From an uncultured Oscillibacter sp. (GTDB lineage Bacteria; Bacillota; Clostridia; Oscillospirales; Oscillospiraceae): 6,669 nucleotides of DNA. Positions 1 to 4,199 of the stretch are shown piece by piece (positions within the stretch are counted from its first letter, which is position 1; each line of letters starts with the position of its first letter). The DNA is taken from assembly GCA_946494635.1 (NCBI GenBank), contig CAMMCS010000108.1, positions 1-6,669 of the forward strand, written 5' to 3'. The notes beneath the pieces are model-generated. The model was not told the DNA's origin, made no database searches, and saw only the letters and a program-made list of their open reading frames with translations. A program made the translations under genes and the position numbers.

Positions 1-62
1 TGGAACTCAACAAGTACTGCCCCTTCTGCAAGAAGCACACGCTCCATACCGAGACCAAGTAA
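1..62 (+). CDS. rpmG: 50S ribosomal protein L33, C-terminal end (partial)
   Basis: The window opens inside this gene; only the last 19 complete codons and the TAA stop at 60-62 are present. The readable tail is ELNKYCPFCKKHTLHTETK, which matches the typical end of bacterial L33, a small protein of the large ribosomal subunit near the E site. The CPFC pair is the second half of the zinc-binding CxxC...CxxC ribbon, so this looks like the zinc-binding (C+) form of L33; the first pair lies outside the window. Position directly before secE-nusG is the usual one in Firmicutes and supports the call. The start and promoter cannot be seen. Confidence 0.93.
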   Translation, partial: ELNKYCPFCKKHTLHTETK

Positions 63-99
63 CCGGCGACGATTGAAAAGAAAGGGCGTGTAAAGCGTT

Positions 100-312
100 A
101 TGGCAGAAGAAGCGAAGAAGAGAAGCCGCGGGCAGTGGTTCCGCGAGATGAAAGGCGAACTGAAGAAGATCATTTGGCCCAGCCGTCAGACCGTTCTGAA
201 AAACACCGGTACCGTGCTGCTGTGCTCCCTGATCATCGGCGCGTGCATCTGGATTTTTGACTTTGTCATGGTCACTGCCGTTCAGATGATCCTCAGCCTC
301 TTCGGCGGTTGA
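100..312 (+). CDS. secE: Preprotein translocase subunit SecE
   Basis: Encodes 70 residues, the usual length for the short single-span SecE of Gram-positive bacteria. SecE clamps the SecY channel in the cytoplasmic membrane and is essential for Sec protein export. The charged N-terminus is followed by the family hallmark ELKKIIWPSRQTVLKNT at about residues 20-36 (the amphipathic cytoplasmic helix with the conserved WPS), then one hydrophobic span at about 38-61. It lies 37 nt after rpmG and 12 nt before nusG, a standard cotranscribed arrangement. The ribosome binding site is weak (AAAGGG about 13 nt upstream of ATG), so expression may depend partly on readthrough initiation from rpmG. There is no other sensible start. 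Confidence 0.96.
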   Translation: MAEEAKKRSRGQWFREMKGELKKIIWPSRQTVLKNTGTVLLCSLIIGACIWIFDFVMVTAVQMILSLFGG

Positions 313-324
313 TGAGGTAAGGAC

Positions 325-849
325 ATGGCAGAAGGCGCGAAGTGGTATGTAGTCCATACCTATTCCGGCTATGAGAACGCCGTCAAGGCCAGCATTGAGA
401 AGTTCGTGGCCGGCCGCGGGATGGAGGATATGATCCTCCGGATCGAGGTTCCCATGGAGAAGGTGACCGAGGTCACGGACTCCGGCACCTCCAAAGAGGT
501 GGAGCGGAAGGTATTCCCCGGCTATGTGCTGATCAAGATGGTTATGACGGACGACACCTGGCATCTGGTGCGGAATGTCCGCGGCGTCACCGGCTTTGTG
601 GGCAGCGCCAACAAGGCCATCCCCCTGACGGAGGAAGAGGTGCTGTCCATGGGCATGGAGAAGCATGAGATTGTGGTCAACTACCATGTGGGAGACCATG
701 TGCGGATTGTGGACGGTCCCCTCTCCAGCTTCACCGGCGTGGTGGAGGAGATCGAGCCTGAGAAGAACCGGGTCAGCGTAATGGTATCCATGTTCGGGCG
801 GGAGACTCCCGTGGAACTGGAGCTGGACCAGGTCGAGGTCCAGAACTGA
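325..849 (+). CDS. nusG: Transcription termination/antitermination factor NusG
   Basis: Encodes 174 residues, normal for NusG. It binds RNA polymerase at the clamp helices, modulates pausing and can link RNA polymerase with the ribosome or Rho. The N-terminal NGN domain starts with KWYVVHTYSGYEN (6-18) and contains the conserved KVFPGYVLIKM (62-72) and VRNVRGVTGFVG (82-93). The C-terminal KOW domain runs from about 121 to the end, with the signature VGDHVRIVDGPLSSFTG (122-138). ATG is preceded by GAGG with a 7-nt spacing, 12 nt after the secE stop. The 130-nt gap to rplK carries RNA structures and the first L1-type element. Confidence 0.97.
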   Translation: MAEGAKWYVVHTYSGYENAVKASIEKFVAGRGMEDMILRIEVPMEKVTEVTDSGTSKEVERKVFPGYVLIKMVMTDDTWHLVRNVRGVTGFVGSANKAIPLTEEEVLSMGMEKHEIVVNYHVGDHVRIVDGPLSSFTGVVEEIEPEKNRVSVMVSMFGRETPVELELDQVEVQN

Positions 850-860
850 CAAGTGATGCT

Positions 861-897
861 GCGCCTCTGGCGCCGCCCCGCCGGGCGTTACCGGCGG
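861..897 (+). other. Tandem GC-rich stem-loops ahead of the rplK leader element
   Basis: Two adjacent perfect inverted repeats lie between nusG and rplK. The first is GCGCC (861-865) pairing with GGCGC (869-873), loop TCT. The second is CCGCCGG (878-884) pairing with CCGGCGG (891-897), loop GCGTTA. Neither is followed by a T-run, so I do not call a terminator; they are more likely structural parts of the leader RNA, or pause or processing sites. The second stem ends 4 nt before the GTGGGAGG element. Confidence 0.5.
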
Positions 898-901
898 AAA
901 A

Positions 902-952
902 GTGGGAGGGGCATTCCAGGCCCCGCCAAAGACGGCCCTGCGCCGCCACCAC
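902..952 (+). promoter_or_regulatory. Putative L1-binding leader element before rplK (site 1)
   Basis: GTGGGAGG at 902-909 is closed by CCAC (946-949 or 949-952), with an inner hairpin GGGGC (908-912) / GCCCC (920-924). GGUGGGAGG...ACCACC is the core of 23S rRNA helices 76-77, where protein L1 binds (from memory of the E. coli 23S sequence). Known biology: L1 represses the L11-L1 operon by binding an mRNA mimic of this site. The element sits 12 nt before the rplK ribosome binding site, as expected for translational repression. Compared with the second copy before rplA, the interior is much longer (about 40 nt against 20), so its fold is less certain. Confidence 0.6.
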
Positions 953-979
953 ATTATAGATTTAGGAGGTGCTACTGAA

Positions 980-1405
980 GTGGCACAGAAGATTACTGGT
1001 TATGTGAAGCTGCAGATTCCCGCAGGCAAGGCGACTCCCGCGCCCCCCGTCGGCCCCGCTCTGGGCCAGCACGGCGTGAACATCGCCGCCTTTACCAAGG
1101 AGTTTAACGAGCGCACCAAGAACGACGTGGGCATGATCATCCCCGTGGTCATCACCGTGTATGCGGACCGCTCTTTCTCCTTCATCACCAAGACGCCCCC
1201 CGCGGCGGTCCTGATCAAGAAGGAGTGCAACATTGAGTCCGGCTCCGGCGTCCCCAACAAGACCAAGGTGGCCACCATCTCCAAGGCCTCCATTCAGAAG
1301 ATCGCTGAGATCAAGATGAAGGATCTGAACGCCGCCAACCTGGAGTCCGCCATGAGCATGATCGCCGGCACCTGCCGGTCCATGGGCGTTGTGGTGGGCG
1401 ACTGA
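980..1405 (+). CDS. rplK: 50S ribosomal protein L11
   Basis: Encodes 141 residues, the standard L11 length. L11 forms the base of the GTPase-associated centre with 23S rRNA and is needed for stringent-response activation by RelA. The start is GTG at 980, giving the family start (M)AQKITGYVKLQIPAG; AGGAGGT (964-970) is 9 nt upstream. An in-frame upstream GTG at 902 would add 26 unrelated residues and lies in the leader element, so it is rejected. N-terminal domain contains PAPPVGPALGQHGVN (20-34), and the C-terminal rRNA-binding domain carries the signature DLNAANLESAMSMIAGT (115-131). Probably cotranscribed with secE-nusG, and with rplA 99 nt downstream. Likely repressed by L1 through the element at 902-952. 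Confidence 0.97.
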   Translation: MAQKITGYVKLQIPAGKATPAPPVGPALGQHGVNIAAFTKEFNERTKNDVGMIIPVVITVYADRSFSFITKTPPAAVLIKKECNIESGSGVPNKTKVATISKASIQKIAEIKMKDLNAANLESAMSMIAGTCRSMGVVVGD

Positions 1406-1434
1406 GCCCGGCGCCTGCGCATTCCATACAGCAA

Positions 1435-1450
1435 GCGGCCCTGAGGCCGC
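1435..1450 (+). other. Perfect stem-loop ahead of the rplA leader element
   Basis: GCGGCC (1435-1440) pairs exactly with GGCCGC (1445-1450) around a CTGA loop. No T-run follows, so this is not an intrinsic terminator. It lies 7 nt before the second L1-type element, mirroring the GC stem before the first one. Confidence 0.5.
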
Positions 1451-1457
1451 ACCATAC

Positions 1458-1487
1458 AGTGGGAGGATTCCGTTCCGAAGAACCACT
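1458..1487 (+). promoter_or_regulatory. Putative L1-binding leader element before rplA (site 2)
   Basis: AGTGG (1458-1462) pairs with CCACT (1483-1487); the 5' strand continues as GTGGGAGG (1459-1466), the same octamer as at 902-909. The interior can form a small TTC/GAA stem. The layout GTGGGAGG...CCAC followed at once by AGGAGG (1491-1496) is what one expects of an L1 repressor site that would block ribosome loading on rplA. This copy is compact and close in form to the L1-binding stalk of 23S rRNA. The call rests on motif mimicry and position, not on a covariance search. Confidence 0.65.
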
Positions 1488-1504
1488 ATGAGGAGGAAAT
1501 AACA

Positions 1505-2197
1505 TTGTTTAGAGGCAAGAAATATAAGGAAAGCGCCAAGCAGATCGACAAGGGCACTCTGTACGAGGCTTCTGAGGGTCTGGCGCTGATCTGCAAGACC
1601 GCCAGCGCAAAATTCGATGAGACGGTCGAGCTGCATGTGAAGCTGGGCGTTGACTCCCGTCACGCTGACCAGCAGGTTCGCGGCGCCATCGTGCTGCCCC
1701 ACGGCACCGGCAAGACCGTCCGGGTCCTGGTGTTCGCCAAGGGCGACAAGGCCGACGCTGCCCGGGAAGCCGGCGCGGATTATGTGGGCGATATGGATAT
1801 GGTGGAGAAGATCCAGAAGGAGAACTGGTTTGACTTTGACGTGGTGGTCGCCAGCCCTGACATGATGGGTGTTGTGGGCCGCCTCGGTAAGGTTCTGGGC
1901 CCCAAGGGCCTGATGCCCTCTCCCAAGGCCGGCACCGTTACCCCTGACGTGGCCAAGGCCGTGCAGGAGGTCAAGGCCGGTAAGATCGAGTACCGCCTGG
2001 ACAAGACCAACATCATCCACTGCCCCATCGGCAAGGTGTCCTTCGGCCCTGAGAAGCTGACCGACAACTACAACGCTCTGATGGGCGCCATCGTGAAGGC
2101 GAAGCCCGCCTCCGCCAAGGGCCAGTATATTCGTTCCTGCGTGGCTGCGTCCACCATGGGCCCCGGCGTGAAGATGAACACGGCGAAGCTGATCTGA
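1505..2197 (+). CDS. rplA: 50S ribosomal protein L1
   Basis: Encodes 230 residues, typical for L1, the protein of the mobile L1 stalk that helps move E-site tRNA and which doubles as a translational repressor of its own operon. Domain I is formed by the two ends and domain II by the middle. The family signature MMGVVGRLGKVLGPKGLMPS is at 120-139, followed by PKAGTVTPDVAKAV (140-153); the C-terminal domain I part includes TNIIHCPIGKVSF (168-180). The start is TTG at 1505 with AGGAGG 8 nt upstream; no in-frame ATG gives a family-like N-terminus. A TTG start with a strong ribosome binding site fits a tuned, repressible gene. It ends the first transcription unit; the next gene has its own promoter. 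Confidence 0.97.
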   Translation: MFRGKKYKESAKQIDKGTLYEASEGLALICKTASAKFDETVELHVKLGVDSRHADQQVRGAIVLPHGTGKTVRVLVFAKGDKADAAREAGADYVGDMDMVEKIQKENWFDFDVVVASPDMMGVVGRLGKVLGPKGLMPSPKAGTVTPDVAKAVQEVKAGKIEYRLDKTNIIHCPIGKVSFGPEKLTDNYNALMGAIVKAKPASAKGQYIRSCVAASTMGPGVKMNTAKLI

Positions 2198-2201
2198 TCT
2201 T

Positions 2202-2373
2202 AAAGAGGGGACTTCGTCCCCCCTTTAGATCCCCCCTCACCAGTCTGCGGACTGGTGGACGCCGCCCAGGGCGGCTGGGTCAATGAATTTTCGGCAGGCG
2301 CATGTCCTGCCGAAAATGATTGAAATTCTTCTTCCGCCGTTGGCGGAAGAACCGGAAAACCGCAGGTTTTTCC
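2202..2373. repeat. Cluster of six adjacent hairpins between rplA and rplJ
   Basis: Six inverted repeats follow each other almost without spacing: AAAGAGGGGAC/GTCCCCCCTTT (2202-2226, one mismatch, loop TTC); CACCAGTC/GACTGGTG (2238-2257, loop TGCG); GCCGCC/GGCGGC (2261-2275, loop CAG); ATTTTCGGCAGG/CCTGCCGAAAAT (2287-2317, loop of 7), which TCAAT/ATTGA extends outward to 2280-2323; TTCTTCCGCC/GGCGGAAGAA (2329-2351, loop GTT); GGAAAACC/GGTTTTTCC (2354-2373, one bulge). I see no ORF. None has a convincing adjacent T-run, though some may stop rplA transcription. The pattern resembles REP/MITE-type extragenic palindrome clusters. Whether it is dispersed in the genome cannot be seen here. Confidence 0.65.
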
Positions 2374-2420
2374 TGGCCCTTTTTCCCGTGCCTGCGAGGG
2401 ATGGGAGAGAGGAAGATTTG

Positions 2421-2453
2421 ATTTAATTCTTGACAAATCGTCGAGAATTAAAT
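2421..2453. promoter_or_regulatory. Near-perfect 33-bp palindrome over the rplJ promoter (operator-like)
   Basis: ATTTAATTCT (2421-2430) is the exact reverse complement of AGAATTAAAT (2444-2453). Pairing continues inward through one T-G mismatch (2431/2443) to GAC (2432-2434) / GTC (2440-2442), leaving AAATC in the centre. The dyad covers the -35 box and whole spacer and touches the first base of the -10 box. A protein bound here would exclude RNA polymerase. It could instead be a seventh hairpin of the preceding cluster. No regulator is identified. Confidence 0.55.
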
Positions 2454-2458
2454 ATAAT
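2430..2458 (+). promoter_or_regulatory. Consensus sigma-A promoter for rplJ-rplL
   Basis: TTGACA (2430-2435), a 17-bp spacer, and TATAAT (2453-2458): both boxes match the consensus exactly and the spacing is ideal. Transcription should start near 2464-2466, giving a leader of about 145 nt that begins just before the L10 leader fold. This makes rplJ-rplL a separate, strongly transcribed unit, in line with the need for several L7/L12 copies per ribosome. Confidence 0.9.
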
Positions 2459-2465
2459 ACCAGAT

Positions 2466-2572
2466 GCGTTCCAAAGACAGCAGGTGGCGCAAGCCGTAAA
2501 TCCTGCCGAGGGCGGCAAACTTGCTTTGCTATCCGTCCCTGTGTCTTTGCGCACAGGGACGGTTCCTTTTTT
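2466..2572 (+). ncRNA. L10 (rplJ) ribosomal protein leader
   Basis: The stretch AAAGACAGCAGG...CCTGCCGAG matches the conserved core of the Firmicute L10 leader (Rfam family L10_leader). GCAGG (2480-2484) pairs with CCTGC (2502-2506); the flanking AAGACA and CGAG give the asymmetric purine-rich junction typical of the L10 kink-turn. Inside is GGC-GCAA-GCC (2486-2495) with a GNRA tetraloop. Downstream are a small stem GCAAA/TTTGC (2515-2529) and the terminator at 2533-2572. Known for the family: the L10(L12)4 complex binds the kink-turn region and promotes termination, so excess stalk protein lowers rplJL transcription. AGGGCGG (2509-2515) can pair with CCGTCCCT (2533-2540, one bulge) as an antiterminator. 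Confidence 0.88.
2533..2572 (+). terminator. Intrinsic terminator (attenuator) of the L10 leader
   Basis: CCGTCCCTGTG (2533-2543) pairs perfectly over 11 bp with CACAGGGACGG (2552-2562), loop TCTTTGCG, followed by TTCCTTTTTT (2563-2572). It lies 37 nt before the rplJ start, so it must be conditional if rplJ is to be expressed. It is the output of the L10 leader switch. Confidence 0.9.
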
Positions 2573-2609
2573 GAACGCACCGACAATTTTCCTGGAGGTG
2601 AACACTAGA

Positions 2610-3176
2610 ATGCCTAACGCAAAGGTCTTATCCGAAAAGCAGGCCATCGTGGCCGAGCTGACTGAGAAGATCCAGAAAGCTTCCGCCGGCGTGCTCGTGG
2701 ACTACAAGGGCATCACCGTTGAGGAGGACACCGCGCTGCGCAGAGAGTGCCGGGAGAACGGCGTCGACTATGCCGTTGTCAAGAACACCCTGCTCCGCTT
2801 TGCCTTCAACAACACCGGCCTGGGTGAGCTGGATGACCTGCTCAACGGTACCACGTCCCTGGCTCTGTGTGAGGAGGATGTGGTTGCTCCCGCCCGTGTC
2901 ATGAGCGACTACGCCAAGAAGCTCAACGAGAAGTTTGAGATCAAGGGCGGCTTCATGGACGGCAAGCCCGTCTCTCTGGAGACCATCCACTCTCTGGCTT
3001 CCATCCCGGCTCTGCCCGTGCTGCGCGCCCAGTTCCTGGGCACCATGCTGGCCCCCATCACCGGCCTGGCTGTTGTCCTGAAGCAGATCGCCGAAAAGGG
3101 CGGCGAGCCCGTGGCCGCCGCTGCCGAGGAGGCTGCTCCCGCCGAGGAGGCTGCTCCCGCTCCTGCCGCTGAGTAA
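2610..3176 (+). CDS. rplJ: 50S ribosomal protein L10
   Basis: Encodes 188 residues, somewhat longer than usual (about 165-175) because of a C-terminal tail. L10 anchors the L7/L12 dimers to the ribosome and, as the L10(L12)4 complex, represses its own leader. Family features: SAGVLVDYKGITVEED (25-40), LRRECRENGVDYAVVKNTLL (43-62) and the hydrophobic C-terminal helix that binds L12 dimers (about 138-165). The tail (166-188) is Ala/Glu/Pro-rich with an AEEAAP unit twice, encoded by an exact 18-bp duplication. ATG at 2610 has GGAGGTG (2594-2600) 9 nt upstream; in-frame codons further up lie in the promoter and leader and are rejected. Followed 51 nt later by rplL. Confidence 0.96.
   Translation: MPNAKVLSEKQAIVAELTEKIQKASAGVLVDYKGITVEEDTALRRECRENGVDYAVVKNTLLRFAFNNTGLGELDDLLNGTTSLALCEEDVVAPARVMSDYAKKLNEKFEIKGGFMDGKPVSLETIHSLASIPALPVLRAQFLGTMLAPITGLAVVLKQIAEKGGEPVAAAAEEAAPAEEAAPAPAAE
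3123..3158 (+). repeat. Exact 18-bp tandem repeat in the rplJ tail
   Basis: GCCGAGGAGGCTGCTCCC occurs twice head to tail (3123-3140 and 3141-3158), with no base difference, encoding AEEAAP-AEEAAP. An in-frame unit with zero divergence suggests a recent slippage duplication and a site where tail length may vary between strains. Confidence 0.9.
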
Positions 3177-3227
3177 AACAGACGGCACACTCATATTTTT
3201 AAAATTTACAATTAGGAGGCTATTACA

Positions 3228-3599
3228 ATGTCTGAGAAAGTTACCGCTATGATCGAAGAGATCAAGGGCCTGACCGTTCTGGAGCTGAGCGAGCTGGTTC
3301 ACGCTCTGGAGGAGGAGTTCGGCGTTTCCGCTGCTGCTATGGCCGCTCCCGCTGCCGGCGCTGCTGCTCCCGCTGCTGAGGAGAAGACCTCCTTTGATGT
3401 GGTTCTGGCCGGCTTTGACGCTGCTGCCAAGATCAAGGTCATCAAGGTTGTCCGTGAGATCACCGGCCAGGGCCTGGCCGAGGCCAAGGCCACTGTCGAG
3501 GGCGCTCCCAAGACCCTGAAGGAGGGCGTGTCCAAGGACGAGGCCGAGGCTCTGAAGAAGCAGGTCGAAGAGGCCGGCGGCAAGGTCGAGCTGAAGTAA
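3228..3599 (+). CDS. rplL: 50S ribosomal protein L7/L12
   Basis: Encodes 123 residues, standard length. L7/L12 dimers form the flexible stalk that recruits translational GTPases (EF-Tu, EF-G, IF2). N-terminal dimerisation and L10-binding domain about 1-32 (KVTAMIEEIKGLTVLELSEL), an Ala/Pro/Gly hinge 33-51, and a globular C-terminal domain 52-123 containing KIKVIKVVREITGQGLAEAK (68-87) and the conserved VEGAPKTLKEGVSKDEAE (90-107). ATG at 3228 with AGGAGG (3214-3219) 8 nt upstream. The preceding 51-nt gap is strikingly A/T-rich, which should keep the site unstructured and favour high translation. A strong terminator follows, so rplL closes the operon and rpoB is not next. Confidence 0.98.
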   Translation: MSEKVTAMIEEIKGLTVLELSELVHALEEEFGVSAAAMAAPAAGAAAPAAEEKTSFDVVLAGFDAAAKIKVIKVVREITGQGLAEAKATVEGAPKTLKEGVSKDEAEALKKQVEEAGGKVELK

Positions 3600-3620
3600 T
3601 CGACTTCCATATTGGAGAGA

Positions 3621-3651
3621 AATTCCCCGTCCATCGGACGGGGAATTTTTT
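3621..3651 (+). terminator. Intrinsic terminator after rplL
   Basis: AATTCCCCGTCC (3621-3632) pairs perfectly over 12 bp with GGACGGGGAATT (3636-3647), loop ATC, and runs into TTTTTT (3646-3651). It lies 22 nt after the rplL stop and separates the stalk operon from the sigma factor operon. Confidence 0.94.
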
Positions 3652-3701
3652 CATTTCGCCGGAAACCGTGAGATGAAACCCCCGCTGCTCTCGTTTTACG
3701 T

Positions 3702-3717
3702 TTGAAAAGCTTTTCAA
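3702..3717. promoter_or_regulatory. Perfect 16-bp palindrome before the sigma factor gene
   Basis: TTGAAAAGCTTTTCAA reads identically on both strands; its last two bases are the first two of the AAGGAG ribosome binding site (3716-3721) of the sigma gene. It could be a dimeric repressor or activator site, or a short RNA hairpin (TTGAAA/TTTCAA, loop AGCT) that modulates ribosome access. I find no convincing -35/-10 pair between the rplL terminator and this site. Confidence 0.45.
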
Positions 3718-3728
3718 GGAGACAGGAC

Positions 3729-4196
3729 ATGACGGAGAAAGCCTTTGAAGACGCCGTGGAGCGATATCTGGACCTGGTGTACCGGCTGGCCCTCAACTGC
3801 CTGCGGAACCCCGCCGACGCGGAGGACGCCGCCCAGACGGCGATGCTGCGGCTGTGGCAGTCGGGAAGCGTTTTCCCCAATGACGACCAGCTGCGCTACT
3901 GGCTGGTGCGGGTGACGCTGAACGTCTGCAAAGACACGGCCCGCAGCCCCTGGAGGCGGCGGATGGTGCCGCTGGAGCACTGCCGGGAGCCGGCCTTTGA
4001 CACGCCGGAGCACCAGACGCTCTACGCAGAGGTCATGTCCCTGCCGGCCAAATACCGCCTGCCGCTGTACCTCTATTACTATGAGGGCTATGCGGTGGCG
4101 GAGGTGGGGGAGCTGCTGGGCCTGAAGCCCTCCACCGTACAGACCCGGCTGGCCCGGGCAAGGGAGAAGCTGAGAATGATACTGACGGAGGAATGA
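3729..4196 (+). CDS. ECF-type RNA polymerase sigma factor
   Basis: Encodes 155 residues, the compact size of ECF (group 4) sigma factors that carry only regions 2 and 4. Region 2 spans about 9-75: YLDLVYRLALNCLRNPADAE (13-32), then DAAQTAMLRLW (33-43), the core-binding part, and the -10-recognition helix with YWLVRVTLNVCKD (57-69). Region 4 spans about 100-152: LPAKYRLPLYLYYYEGYAV (105-123), then the helix-turn-helix ELLGLKPSTVQTRLARAREK (128-147). ATG at 3729 has AAGGAG 7 nt upstream; a start further up (3702) lies in the palindrome and is rejected. The next gene starts 3 nt after its stop and is a likely anti-sigma partner. The target promoters and the signal are unknown. The region-4 form is near-canonical, so it should be active. 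Confidence 0.93.
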   Translation: MTEKAFEDAVERYLDLVYRLALNCLRNPADAEDAAQTAMLRLWQSGSVFPNDDQLRYWLVRVTLNVCKDTARSPWRRRMVPLEHCREPAFDTPEHQTLYAEVMSLPAKYRLPLYLYYYEGYAVAEVGELLGLKPSTVQTRLARAREKLRMILTEE

Positions 4197-4199
4197 ACC

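Noticed and set aside
7..954. Minus-strand open frame of 315 codons over secE and nusG
   Set aside because: Shadow frame: it covers two confidently identified genes and the translation resembles no known protein.
955..960. TATAGA as a -10 box for rplK
   Set aside because: No -35-like sequence at 16-18 bp upstream; it lies between the leader element and the ribosome binding site.
902..979. GTG at 902 as an upstream start for rplK
   Set aside because: It would add 26 residues not found in L11 and lies in the leader element; GTG at 980 has AGGAGGT at good spacing and gives the family N-terminus.
962..2020. Long open frame of 352 codons on the minus strand over rplK and rplA
   Set aside because: It is antisense to two certain ribosomal protein genes, has low-complexity His/Gly/Leu-rich content typical of the shadow of GC-rich codons, and has no ribosome binding site.
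2202..2226. First hairpin after rplA as a classical terminator
   Set aside because: The T residues are inside the stem and it is followed by AGATCCCCCC, not a U-run.
3661..3702. ECF-type autoregulated promoter (GGAAAC or TGAAAC with CGTT)
   Set aside because: The boxes exist but the spacings (25, 12 or 19 bp) do not fit the usual 15-17 bp, so autoregulation by the sigma factor is not supported.
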